From Diplosphaera chodatii (Eukaryota > Chlorophyta > Trebouxiophyceae > Prasiolales > Stichococcaceae): DNA of 64,000 nt. Positions 26,184 to 37,300 of the stretch are shown piece after piece (within the stretch, counting starts at the first letter, position 1; the number at the start of each line of letters is the position of its first letter). The notes beneath the pieces were generated by a model that worked only from the letters and a program-made list of their open reading frames with translations, did not search any database and was not told where the DNA came from. Position numbers and translations under genes: made by a program. Location: NCBI GenBank assembly GCA_032358165.1, contig JAALGY010000063.1, positions 310,001 to 374,000 of the forward strand. The letters run 5' to 3'.

Positions 26184-28315
26184 TCACACGTCGGCAGGCG
26201 TCTGCTGTGCGACTGGCGTGCGGTGGTCGTCAAGTTCAACCACGATCACTTTCCCGTGTTGCGCTGTGGACGGCCCATGTGCATAAAGCTCCGGAAGATA
26301 GGCCTGCGACACCATCAGAGAGTCATGCTGCAAGCCTTGTCAGTCAGTCGACATCCCCTTGCACCAAGCAGTGGCAATGGACCCACACCAAAGCTTATTA
26401 CTTTACAGCCAGCAAAGCAGCACCTTGTATGCTGGGATGTAACGGTCGACGAAGTCGACCACCTCGGCATCCGTCATGCCCCCCTTGCCCTTGGCCCGCA
26501 TCTTCGTTTCTGCCTCCATGCGCCACCTGCGCATTGGCAAAGCAGAGGGTCGCATAGGACCCTGAGAAGACCGCCACTGCACACCTGGCAGCGCTATGAC
26601 AGTACTGTCAAGATTGTGACCTCTTGATTGTCTTCTCAGAGGCTCACGGCCCTGTCAGCAATACTGCGCAACACACGCACTTGTAGACGAAGCCCGGGTC
26701 GGCGATCTTGAACACCAGCCACGCATCCACGAAGGAGTCCCACTCCGCAACATAGCGCCGCAGCAGTGTGTTGACGGACGCGAGGTGGGGCGCCACTGCT
26801 GCAGCTGTTGCATCGTCCTCGTGGGGCCGGAAGCCCAGCATCCAGCCCTCGAACAGCACCACGTCAAGAGGCCCGCTAATCACTGGCCACGTCTCCTGTT
26901 TGACACGTCATAATGACCGTCACAGCACCAGCATGCATTTCGGATGGCAGGCTGCAAGCCGGGCCGAGCCGAGCGAAGCAACGCATCACCAAGCAACTGT
27001 CACTTAGCAACTGTGCAAAGACATGCTGGGTGGATGGGTGGGCCTAAATCGAGGGCGGCGACTCACCTGCGGAGCGCGATCGCCCTTGCCCGCCTGCGCT
27101 GCCTTGTCATACCGCGGAATAGGCACCTGGAAAGCACATTGCATCCTGGAGTCCATCCCACACCTTCTGACAGACTGCCTCAAGTGCTACTGGACGTGCA
27201 AGCACCTGCGAGTCAGCGGCCGATGCCGATGTCAGCGCCTCCAGCGTGGCACGGCCCAGCTCGATGTCGTGGGTGCCCGCGTTGCCGCGCACTTGCAGCA
27301 GCGGGTTGTCTGGGTTCTCGACCGCCAGCTGCCGCTGATCCTGCAAGCGTTCAGGAGCTGGCCCCGGTCAGCGGCCTGGTCTCAACAGTCCACTGCCAAC
27401 GTCGAGTGTTTGACATGACAAACACATGGGCCGTATGCTGACCTGAAACCTGAGGTAAAAGTCGTCTATGGACACGTCCACAGCTGCACGACCGGTGTGC
27501 CGCAGCAGGCGCACCAACTGTTCCACCAGCGTGCTCTTCCCGGACCCCTGTCATAAACTCATGGCAAGCTGGTCAGCTGCAGTGCACGCCACGGCCGCAC
27601 TTGAATGCAGCATGTATGCGCAGCTTGTGATATGCACATAGTTGCGCCACCAGTCCCTATCCATGATGCAACAAGGATGTGCTGCAGCATGCCTGCGGGG
27701 CGCTGATGCCGAAGACAAGTGGCCGCTGCGGCAGGCCCTGCTTCACCCGGTCTGCTACGTGTGCTTTCAGCTGCTCTTCCACGTAGAAAAATATCGGCAG
27801 GTAGAAGTGATACACTCGGACCCTGCACGTGGAAAGGTGCCATTGAATGGAACATGTGCGACATTGGACCCTGTGCACGTGGTGGCGTGAGTGAGCCACC
27901 CACCGTTCAAACTCGTTCAGGTGGTCCCAGCCGTCATAACCAAGGCTCTCGCCCAGATATGCGCCTATTTGCGCCCAGCGATCGGACTGTTCCACGATCT
28001 CCTCAGGGCGGAAGCCGCACTGTGCCAGTAGCGGGCCTTTTGCTGCCCACTCTGCATGACATCAACGTCACATATGGGCACAGCAGCGTTGGGTTAGAGC
28101 CCTCGATACATCTCAGATGCATGTTGAGATTCCTGTTGACACTCGTGATTGAGACCTGAAATCGCTGCCGCATTGGCTGTTGTGGTCTGTGCCGCGGACG
28201 CTGCCATCGGCGTGCTCATGTATCTAGTCCGCCTTGGTCCTAGTCTTCTAAAAGGTGCAAAATTGGATCTGAAGGGCGCGCTGTGTCCAGGAAGTTGTTT
28301 GCAGCACCTCAGCAT
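26184..28315 (-). CDS. GLYK: D-glycerate 3-kinase, chloroplast
   Basis: Phosphorylates glycerate to 3-phosphoglycerate, the last step of photorespiration, in the chloroplast stroma. The start at 28315 opens a probable transit peptide rich in Arg/Ser (APFRSNFAPFRRLGPRRTR). Motifs in order are WAAKGPLLAQCGF, YLGESLGYDGWDHLNEFER, VRVYHFYLPIFFYVEEQL, PLVFGISAPQ joined to GSGKSTLVEQLVRLL (P-loop), VDVSIDDFYLR, LLQVRGNAGTHDIELGRATL, DVVLFEGWMLGFRPHEDD, DPGFVYKW and VVDFVDRYIPAYK. The last exon (AYLPELYAHGPS to the stop at 26184) follows an intron directly after PAYK. The donor of the first intron is weak (GTCTCA), so the N-terminal join is inferred. Confidence 0.92.
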
Positions 28316-29180
28316 CCGCTCATGCTCTGGATGTTGTGCAGTGCATGCAAGATCTGCCTGGCAGCGTCAGCGTCAACCGGCGGTGCGACGGACGAAGAAC
28401 CGAATCTTAGAGGTAGGTAGCCACGTGCACTGATCAAACGTCTGTGGCATGAACACTGAACTGATCACCCCGATGGTGTACGGTTAGTCAGCGGATAAAG
28501 TCCAGCCTGAAGACTAGTGTGTACCCAGACTGAGGGTCTGATGGAAGCTGGACGGCAGATTGGCTTTGAAGAGTACGGTCCATGCAGTTCGGCCCTAGCA
28601 AGAGTCTTCAAACACAGGAGACTATGCAGCATGCTTCTCAGCGTCGTGCATGCACAATGCACAGGCAGGGACCGGCGGCGCGCAGCGGCAGGAGGAGCAT
28701 ACCGTAGGTGTGTGCCGGTTGACCGCCTTCCAAGACATGTGCCAAACGCTGCTGCTCGTGGTTGCTGCTTGCATGCCTCAACCTGCTCATCATCTTGCAC
28801 CACTGAAGCTCATGCAAGGAAGGTTTGAGGAAGATCATTTCTTGCTCTTGGAGAGACATGAAAGCTTGTTCAAGTAGGCCTGCAGGTGTGCCCATGCCGT
28901 GACTGGCCTGAGCTTTCCACACATATCAGCGAACAGCCTCAGCACGTTGAAAGAGAACCAAACACCGTCCATCCGAAATCTCCCACAGTTGCCAGCTATG
29001 CGTGCCCACAGCACACATGGACATGCGAGGGTAATCCTGCAACACCCAGCTTGCGCTACCCCTCTACATACATGTACATGATGCTCTGTCATACGCCTGC
29101 GTGGTCAGGCAGCAGACTATCAGACGGCTGCCGAAGCATGTCACGGAGTCATCAGTGTGTCAATATGTGGTGCCGGGTTT
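28316..29180. other. Gap between IscA 3' end and GLYK 5' end
   Basis: 865 bp without a recognisable gene on either strand. Only short unconvincing frames occur. It probably holds the IscA 3' UTR and the GLYK promoter. Confidence 0.45.
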
Positions 29181-30340
29181 TCAGCCAATGACAGCATCTG
29201 TGCACTGCCACTGGTATGCCATTGCAAAGTAAGGCAGCTCACCAAAAGACTTGCCGCACCCACATGAATCCGTGGCGTTGGGGTTGTGAAACTGAAACCC
29301 TGCACAACAGACACTACAGATGTAAGCAAAGCCAGTGCGCACACTGCGTCGTCACACTCAACGATGCAGCGATGCTCACCGCCACCGATAAGAGCATTTG
29401 AATAGTCGAGGTTCATTCCTGCGCATGAGGGACGAGCAAGGTCAGGCAAGCATATTCAGGAGATGTCAGATGAACAACCCACAGGACAACTGTAGGTTTT
29501 GCAGGTGCCCAACAGCGGCTCTCACCAAACAGGTACAGCAGCGACTTGGGGTCACAGACAAGGCGGAAGCCGCCCTCATACTCCATGACAGCGTCCTCGC
29601 TGCTGACGTTCGACGGCTTCTCAAAGTCCATCATGTAGCTCATGCCTGCACAGTATGATAGCACAACCATCAGGCCTGAGTGTATGCACCCGGCCCAAAG
29701 CGGTCAGCAGGGCGCAGGGTTTGTGGGTGTTCAAGGCGTACTCCAAGCTCAGAGTTGCACAAATCACTACCTGAACAACCACCAGACTTGACCCCGATGC
29801 GCAGCAGCAGTTCATCGCCGCCACTCTCTGCCCGCAGCTTGTGCAAATGGTTCAGCGCGTTGTCTGAAAGAGTGATGACCGGCTTGACCGGCGCCACTGT
29901 CGCACCTGCAATGCAGTTGCAGCCGCTGAGCAACAGTGCTGTGCATGACCCGGCACCCTGTGTGCCGGCCTTGCGTGTGTGCAGGCTTGTAGCGCATGCT
30001 CTGGCATTGAGCACCCACCGTCAGCGCGCGAAGCAGTAGTGGTGTGACGCCGATGCAAGCGCTGTGGACGTCTGAGCTGTGCGCACTGGGATGGCGCTTT
30101 TGGAAGTGCAGCAGGTCTGCTGCACTTTGGTCGGGTAACAGAAGTCGCTGACAAAGACCAGCATGCGCTTTGCCTGCAGCCGGTTGCCATATGCTGCGCG
30201 TGCATGATGGCAGAGGGCGCGTTCCACGTTGCTGACTTCGAGTCAAGTGTCGCCAAGTGCGCAGCAGCTCGACCTGCAGATGCGCCAGCAGCGAACGCAA
30301 GCGCACTTGTGGCGTGTGCAATGGTGTTTCTGTGCTGCAA
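29181..30340 (-). CDS. IscA/SufA-type iron-sulfur assembly protein, probably plastid
   Basis: A-type Fe-S carrier/scaffold closest to plastid CpIscA. The conserved Cys triad is in LRIGVKSGGCSGS and DSCGCGKSF. Between them are MSYMMDFEKPSNV, GGFRLVCDPKSLLYLFGMNL and DYSNALIGGGFQFHNPNA. Exon 1 (about 30019-30340) reads as an Arg/Ser/Ala-rich transit peptide and joins in phase 1 to ATVAPVKPVITLSDNA at 29905; a nearer start at 30205 is possible. After CGCGKSFG the frame runs on for about 19 residues to the stop at 29181, where family members normally end. A GTGAGC donor sits exactly at SFG, so a tiny further exon may give the real C-terminus. Confidence 0.85.
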
Positions 30341-31460
30341 ATATAGTCAAAGACTGGAAGATTCTGATGGCCTGCTCCGGTGCTCCCCTGCTGCACCCGA
30401 GAACCCAAGCTCTTCGGGATCTTCCCACGCACGTGAATCTCTTGCCCTTCTCACCGACCCCAGTGCACAGAGAATGGCCTGGTAGACTGTGCAAGAGGAA
30501 GGTTTGGTGGGTTTGCCATGCGGTGGCCCTCCTGTAGACCTCTGTGATGCACACTGCGTGTGCTGCAAACACATCACGTCTCCGTAAGAGGTTGGTGCTT
30601 ACATGAGCATGTGTGGTGTGACATGTGACAAGCGACCATGGGTGCGGAAGTGATCATGAGCTTGGCTGCCCAATATGTAAGCACCTATGCTTTGTTGGCA
30701 GACTCAGCGACTGTCTTGGCATACACAAACGCCGAGCACATCTGATACAAGAGCCAAGAGGTGCAGGCACAGCGCTGGCATGCGCTGCCCTGCCCCGGTG
30801 TGCGGCCCGCATGGCTGGCATGCCATGCAGGCCTTAGGGTGACTTCAATGTTTGGGCGGCATGCTGGCACGCATGACCGCCCGAGGGGCAGTGCCAGGGG
30901 TCAGACACCCCTTCCAAGCACTGCTGGCGATGTCGCTAGGTCTCGATCCTGCGCCAGTCGCCACCGGAGGGAAGCCCGGCGGACTTTCTGGCTGACCGTC
31001 CGACGCAGCTATGCACCATCGCCTTGTTGCTCCTTGCTCCAGCAGCCCGCAAGCGCCCGCGGGCTATACATCAGCTGTGGTCGCGCTCCCCCATCGTCTG
31101 CGGCGTATGGCCAGGCGGCCATGGCTGGGGCGATTGCGATGTGGAGCGCTGTGCTGCGGCTGCCGCTCCTGGGCAGCCGGCTGCAGGAGGCCGGCGCCAT
31201 CCGCGGGGCACAGCGCCACGGCATGTCAAAGCTCCTATCTATCGCTCAGGACCGCCTACTCTAAGTGCTCTCACGCTCGGCCACCAATTCGAAAGCAACA
31301 CAGGCGCAAAACAGCGCCCTCTGAAAAAGGGAGGGAAGCTGCAGCAGTCACGCGCTGCACGGGCCCGGAGGACGGCCCAGCGGCCGCTGCTTCCCACTGC
31401 CAGATGGCGGACATTGCGTCGGGGACACGCCAATGCCGACGCCATCGATGCCGCTGCCGC
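30341..31460. other. Helicase 3' UTR and IscA promoter
   Basis: About 1.1 kb without a supported coding exon. From 31460 down to a TGTAA signal at 30599-30603 it is probably the long 3' UTR of the DEAD-box gene; the rest would be the IscA promoter. Confidence 0.45.
30599..30603 (-). terminator. TGTAA poly(A) signal candidate for the DEAD-box gene
   Basis: TTACA on the plus strand (CATGTAAGC on the coding strand). It is about 860 nt past the stop and was the nearest match I noticed, so the assignment implies an unusually long 3' UTR. Confidence 0.35.
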
Positions 31461-32723
31461 TCAGCTGCAATACAACGATTTCTCAATGGTGGGCGGGATG
31501 GGCTTGATCTCGGTGCCCAGCTCCTGCTCAATGCGGTACAGGTTGAAGCGGTCATCGTAAGTGATGAGGTTGACCGCCAGACCCAGGTGGCCAAACCTTC
31601 CGGAGCGCCCCACCCTGTGCAGGTAGGTCTCAGAGTTCTTCGGGAAGTCGAAGTTGATGACCACATTCACGGCTTGGATGTCGATGCCCCGTGTGAAGAG
31701 GTCCGAGCAGACCAGGTTGCGGCAGTTGCCGTTCCGGAAGTCGTGGAACACACGGTTGCGGTGGTTCTGCATCATCTTGGCGTGGATGTAGAAGCAGGAG
31801 TAGCCCAGCTCCGTGATCTTCTTGGCCAGCAGCTCCACCCGGTTCACCGAGTTACAGAAGATGATGGACTGGTTGATTTGCAGCTTGGAGAACAGCGTGT
31901 TCAAGCAGTGGACCTTCTGCTTCTCCTCCACAAAGGCATAATACTGCGTGATGCCCTTGAGCGTGAGCTCCTCCATCAGGTTCACGATGTAGGGCTTGTT
32001 CAGGAACTTGTCCTTGAACTGCTTGACGGTCACCGGGAATGTGGCAGAGTACAGCATGATCTGGCGGTCCGGCTTGACATGCGCAATCAGCTGCTCAATG
32101 ACCGGCTGGAACTCCGGAGACAGCAGCTTGTCGGCCTCGTCCATCACGAAGGTGTGGCAGTTGCTGAGCTTGGCTACGCCCTTGTTGGCGAGGTCCAGCA
32201 CGCGGCCGGGTGTTGCAACCACCACATGCACCGTGTCATACATGCGCATGATGTCGTCCCGCAGGCTGGTGCCGCCGGTCGTCACCATGACCTGCACGCC
32301 CATGTGCTTGCCCAACTCCTTACAGACCTGGCTGGTCTGCAGCGCCAGTTCCCGCGTGGGCACCAGCAGCAATGCCTGGATGTGGTCGAGTTGTGTGTTG
32401 ACCTTCTCCAGCACAGGAATGCAGTAGGCTGCGGTTTTGCCAGTGCCATTCTTGGCGCGGGCCAGGATGTCGCGCCCTGTCAGGCTGATGGGGATGGTCT
32501 CCTCCTGGATTGGGCTGGGCTTCTCGAAGCCCTTCTCGTAGATGCCCATCAGGAGTTCCCGCTTGAGGTAATAATCCTCGAAGTCGTTGCCCTTGGTCTT
32601 CGTGACATCCTCTGTCTGCACTCGCGTATCTCTTGCAGGCAGGTTGAGCTGTTTCTTCCAGTCGGCCGGGCCCTCCTGGGGACCATTCTCCCCGGCCGGC
32701 TGCGCTGCTGCAACCTCTGTCAT
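31461..32723 (-). CDS. DDX6: DEAD-box RNA helicase, DDX6/DHH1/RH6-8-12 group
   Basis: Cytoplasmic decapping activator and translational repressor of P-bodies. It is a single 420-residue exon, the only long intronless gene here apart from TatC. All helicase motifs are present: Q motif [23 protein letters not shown], Ia PTRELALQ, Ib [37 protein letters not shown] and [15 protein letters not shown]. The group-specific [18 protein letters not shown] precedes motif Q, and the end [20 protein letters not shown] is typical. The N-terminus is a short Gln/Gly/Pro tail. The 3' UTR may run about 860 nt to a TGTAA signal at 30599-30603. Confidence 0.97.
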   Translation of the reverse strand: MTEVAAAQPAGENGPQEGPADWKKQLNLPARDTRVQTEDVTKTKGNDFEDYYLKRELLMGIYEKGFEKPSPIQEETIPISLTGRDILARAKNGTGKTAAYCIPVLEKVNTQLDHIQALLLVPTRELALQTSQVCKELGKHMGVQVMVTTGGTSLRDDIMRMYDTVHVVVATPGRVLDLANKGVAKLSNCHTFVMDEADKLLSPEFQPVIEQLIAHVKPDRQIMLYSATFPVTVKQFKDKFLNKPYIVNLMEELTLKGITQYYAFVEEKQKVHCLNTLFSKLQINQSIIFCNSVNRVELLAKKITELGYSCFYIHAKMMQNHRNRVFHDFRNGNCRNLVCSDLFTRGIDIQAVNVVINFDFPKNSETYLHRVGRSGRFGHLGLAVNLITYDDRFNLYRIEQELGTEIKPIPPTIEKSLYCS

Positions 32724-33200
32724 AGCCTGGACGTGCTGATCGCACTCGGATGGCGCACGCGTGTCGAAAGGCAGCAGGGCCTAGCACAATCTCGGGCCTG
32801 GGCTGACGCGGCAGGGAAGTGCGACGCAACGTGGGGAGCCTCAGGCGGTAAGCGGAGGAGCCCGAATATCAAGGGCTGGGCAACAAGCCTGAGGAGCGTG
32901 AAATCAGACGACTGTGATGGCTCACTGCGGGAATGCACTTCGGAAGCAGGCAGCAGCAGGGTGAGAAGCGCTGCCGGAGGCGAGTGGGCACCGAGAGAGT
33001 TGGTTCGCGCTCGCTGTCCCGGCGACCCCCCCCATACATCACCTACAGCCGCTCATGTGACGCTCACAGTTTTGCTGGAACCTCTGGGTGTGCGCTTCCC
33101 GTCGAAAACCACTGGCCTGTCCACGCCTGCGGCGCATGCGCATGCGTCGAGTACACGCCTGCTGTCAGGGTTGATAGCAATAACCCGAACACTGTCAGAC
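32724..33200. promoter_or_regulatory. Divergent promoter region DEAD-box helicase / TatC
   Basis: 477 bp between divergent starts. The TatC frame stays open through it, but the sequence shows no family similarity. No element was recognised. Confidence 0.5.
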
Positions 33201-34178
33201 ATGCAGATCAGCGCAGGCTTCACACCATGTGCCGCGTCGTGCATGCCGCAACGGCCTTGCAGGCAGATGCCCCACGGTGCATACTGGCAGCGCAGTGCAT
33301 GCCACATACAGCAGCAGTGGCGGGGACAGGAAGCACGGCAACTGAGAGCGACAGAGAACGATACAAATACTCAGCTGGACACACGGAGCAAGTCAACCTC
33401 CGACAGCCAGCCGTCGCCGCTGCAGAGCATCCTCAGTCCAGACCCCAGCGAGCTGCCTGACGACTTCAACATGCCGATTTGGGACCATCTAGAGGAGCTG
33501 CGGGAACGCGTGCTGGTGGGCGCCCTGGCGGCGCTGGTGGCCATCTGCGTGTGCTTCGCCTTCTCCAAGGACCTGGTGGTGTTCCTGGAGGCGCCCGTGG
33601 CCACCAAGGGCGTGCGCTTCCTGCAGCTGTCCCCCGGCGAATTCTTCTTCACCACATTCAAGGTTGCCGGCTATGCCGGGCTTCTGTTGTCCACACCCAC
33701 GATCCTGTACGAGATCATCTCGTACGTGGTGCCCGGCCTCACGGTGTCAGAGAAACGGCTGCTGGCACCCGTCATGTTTGGGTCCTCCATCCTCTTCTTC
33801 CTGGGCATTCTGTTCGCTTACGAAATCCTGACGCCAGCAGCGCTGAACTTCTTCGTGGAGTACTCCAACGGCGCAGTCGAGTCGCTGTGGTCCATTGACC
33901 AGTACTTCGAGTTCGTGGTGGTGCTGCTCCTTGGAACAGGCCTGTCCTTCCAGGTGCCAGTGGTACAGATACTGCTCGGCCAGTTTGGGCTGGTGTCGTC
34001 ACAACAATTCTTCGCTCAGTGGCGCTATGTCATTGTGGGCGCCACCGCAGCTGCAGCGGTGCTCACACCATCGACAGACCCATTCACACAGACCTTGCTG
34101 GCGCTGCCGCTCATTGGGCTGTATCTGGGTGGCGCCGGTGCCGTCAAGCTGTTGGAGGGAAGCAAGGCCAAGGCATGA
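33201..34178 (+). CDS. TATC: Chloroplast twin-arginine translocase subunit TatC
   Basis: Six-helix receptor subunit of the thylakoid delta-pH/Tat pathway that binds twin-arginine signal peptides with Hcf106. One exon of 325 aa. Residues 1-75 form an Arg/Gln/Ser-rich transit region starting [13 protein letters not shown]. The mature part begins near [18 protein letters not shown], the conserved TatC N-terminus, and continues with [59 protein letters not shown] and [18 protein letters not shown]. The start is the in-frame ATG nearest a plausible transit peptide; the frame stays open far upstream, so an earlier ATG cannot be excluded. It is divergent from the helicase gene and convergent with NUP93. 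Confidence 0.93.
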   Translation: MQISAGFTPCAASCMPQRPCRQMPHGAYWQRSACHIQQQWRGQEARQLRATENDTNTQLDTRSKSTSDSQPSPLQSILSPDPSELPDDFNMPIWDHLEELRERVLVGALAALVAICVCFAFSKDLVVFLEAPVATKGVRFLQLSPGEFFFTTFKVAGYAGLLLSTPTILYEIISYVVPGLTVSEKRLLAPVMFGSSILFFLGILFAYEILTPAALNFFVEYSNGAVESLWSIDQYFEFVVVLLLGTGLSFQVPVVQILLGQFGLVSSQQFFAQWRYVIVGATAAAAVLTPSTDPFTQTLLALPLIGLYLGGAGAVKLLEGSKAKA

Positions 34179-34261
34179 GATGTGCGAGACCGGTGTGCGG
34201 GGCAGTGAACATTAGATGTGGGATGTAGCTACGCACTGAAGCTTGCACGGGATGTCCCATC

Positions 34262-34266
34262 TTACA
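34262..34266 (-). terminator. TGTAA poly(A) signal candidate for NUP93
   Basis: CCAATGTAAG on the coding strand, 42 nt after the NUP93 stop. Confidence 0.5.
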
Positions 34267-34307
34267 TTGGCCGACCACCAAGAACTCTCAGCAACGCTGC
34301 AGTGCGG

Positions 34308-37300
34308 TCATGTAAGTGTGCGATTGAGGGCTTTGTTAAGCTCGCGGTATATGGACTGTGGCACGTGCGCCGGTAGTGCGTCCGCAAAGCCCACCACGGT
34401 GCGCAACGCATCGGAGCGCATCTGCGCTGCCAGTGCATCTGCCGCTGCTGACAACACCTGCAGTATGGATCCCAAAGGTCAAAGTTGACAACATGTCGTA
34501 TCAAGACATGTAGCACCGCAATCCTTACAGGTGATCCGTGTCGCATCTTGCAGCGCCAGCTGCAGTGTCGAGATCACAGGCACACAGTACATCACGATTC
34601 ACCGCACCCTGGGCAAGCGGTCCAGCAGAGCAGGGTGCAGCTGCTGTGCCTGCACTGTGCACATGCGCAGGCGGGCCGGCTCCAGTGGCACGAAGGGAAG
34701 CTCCAGCAGCAGTTGTGACACCGTAGCAGCCTCACCCCTGGGCAGCAACAGCGCAAGAGAAGGTGTCAGCCGCCATCCCAACAGCCCATCCATGTGACAC
34801 TGTACTACCACTGCCCACGCAAGTCAAGCATGCCGACCGTTGGTCAAGTGCCAACAGGGCTATAGTAGCTGGGCTCCCACCGTGTGTGGGCCTGCAGCAG
34901 TGCACGGATGGTCTTGAGCTGGGAGAAGGTCTCCATCTGGTGCAGGTCCTCCCGCTCAATGCTGCCCTTCATCGCCGCTACCGCAGCGGCTGCACGCTGC
35001 TCCACCGCCGCTGCCCGCTCGCCTACAGAAAGGCAGCACGCTGACAGTCTGCATGGACTGCACATGCCCATGGCATCGCACAGGACAAATCGCTGATAGA
35101 GTGCGCTGACAGCAAAAACAAACATGGTATGGTGCCAGATGCATGAGCATGCCTCAGTAGTGTCGTAAACACATGAGCAGGAATGTCGCCCTGCTCACCG
35201 GCCACGGTGTCGTCGAGCGCAGGCTCCAGCAGGTCGGACAGCTGGTGGTTGAGCAGGTGCAGCGCAGGTCGTGGTGCGCCCGCATACATGTACAGCTCCA
35301 CTGCCTCCTCCACCTGGGGCCCAAGCCGCAGATGCCTTGTGTGTCCCATTGCACCTCCCGGAGTATACTGCAACAATGCGCCAGACACATGCGTACTGAG
35401 GCTCTCGAGTGCCAGCAGCCATCATGCATGGATTGCGAACCCTGCTGAAGGTGCGACAGACCTGCGCAGCCGCCACACATTCTTCGGCGATGGCGGAGAT
35501 GAGCTCACGGCGTGTGTTACGGTCCGGCACATACGCCGCGAGCGCGCCCGACTCGCTGTCTGTGCCGCCGCTGCCCAGCAGGAACCCTACAACGCGGGTG
35601 GGGCGTGTTCAGAAGCAGTGCTGCAACGTCCGTCAAGGGTGATGAAACGACGACCGCGCATCCGCCAAGCTTGCAGGCCATGCGGGTCTGCAGCCGAGCA
35701 GGCCAGGGCGGCAGCGCCGCACCGTAGGCGCGCGACTCGGTGAGCAGCTCCCGCAGCAGGCGGCCGCGCACGGCGGCGGTGTCGCCCTGCACGCGCGCCG
35801 CCGCCAGGTAGTACTCCAGCGCCAGCCGCACATCCGTGTGCACAAATTCCCGGCCGTACAGGTGCACGTACGCGCCGATGTCCATGCCATCCTGACCACC
35901 ACCTGCGGGCATAGGCACGGCCACATGATGCTGTGGTTGTGGTGATGTGCGACTTAACTGTGAAGTCAGCAGTCCGAGTCCAACCTATGTACAAATCTAC
36001 GGGCCTGCTGGACGAGGATGACACATGGAAGCAGTCATGTGTGCGGCTAACAAGTATCCCTCAGATTCGCCTTGAACTTCTGCATACTCCCGAGCACTCG
36101 TGTGTGGCGTGCACAAGGCAATGTTCGCCACCTCGGCCGGCGGCAGGCGCCGGGGGCAGCGGGCATTGCCAGCGCGCAGCCGGTGCTCAGGCTGGGACTA
36201 CCAAAGATGTCGTCACTGGGATGGGCTTGCTACAACGAGCTCCGACCATTGTGCAGCATGACTTGTGCCAATACCAGCACCTCCACATCATACACACCCT
36301 GCCGTGCGTCTGAGGACCTGATGTCCATCTCGCATTTGACATCTGTTCAGGTGGTGCTGGGAAATCAGCACAAAGTGTGAGATGGCTCACCAGACTGCCC
36401 GCCAGCGTCGAGCAGCTTTGCGGCGTGCAGCGCGAGGCCCAGGTGCACGGCGTCCACGCGGAAGGCGCGTGTGGCGGGGTCGCGGGCCAGGTACGACACC
36501 GCACCCTGCAGCTGCAGGCTCAGCAGCTGCACCATGGTGTACAGCAGCGGCTCCTTGCCTGCAACAGGGGAGGCAAGCAACACCTTGGTACGATAAGTGG
36601 GGTTGAACCCTTGAAATCGCTCAAAATTGTCCTCAGCACCATAGAACTCTTGCAAGCTTGGTGGCCTGGGCCCCCGCCGGGGTGCCTGGATTGTTAGTTG
36701 CATGGTTTGTGCCCACCCTGGTGGCTGTAGTGCGACGGCGGATACTGCTGCAGGTAGTGCTGCAGGGCATCCAGGGTGGCGGGCTGCGCTGCACCCGAGC
36801 CGGATGGCATCTCGCCTTCTGCGGAGCCGCTGCCAGAGCGCACCAGCGCCAGGTGGAACCACATGTAGTCCTCGATGGTGGGGAATAGTCCCTTCACCTC
36901 CTGCACATCAGCATGCATCAGCATGGCTCAGCCCAGCTTATGGAAGGCACTCACTGCTGATGCTTTGACAGCACCAGCGCCTCTGTGGTCGGACTGCCCA
37001 GCACATGCATGACCAGCACCAGCGCTGAGAGCCATGTTCTGGATGTTTAACACCCTTGACACGCAGCTGCTGGCGACAGCACACCCTCTGCAGCTGCTCC
37101 GCCAGCTGGCGGTCGCCGACCAGGAGCACATGCACCGCCGCGCGCTGCCCGAAAAAGGCCTGCCGCCCGCGCTGGACCCGCGCCTCCCGCAGCAAGCGCT
37201 CCGCTTCAGGTGCCTACACTCGCAACCACGTCAAGCTGGGCACGTGGTCATTGGCGTGCAGCACTATGGATGAAGGCATAAGCATGGAGTGCCTGGCCGA

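Noticed and set aside
28465..29092. Small minus-strand frames such as the one containing MDGVWFSFNVLRLFADMCGK
   Set aside because: No family similarity, no convincing splice context and no partner exons.
31271..31666. Other long antisense frames opposite UGD, NUP93, GATA and RNR1 exons
   Set aside because: All mirror well-supported coding exons, with Arg/Pro/Ala-rich composition typical of shadow frames.
31011..34178. A 1055-codon plus-strand open frame covering the antisense of the whole DEAD-box gene and running into TatC
   Set aside because: Its first two thirds are the exact antisense of a perfectly conserved helicase and show no domain of their own. GC-rich codon use leaves antisense frames open. 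Only the TatC part from about 33201 is real.
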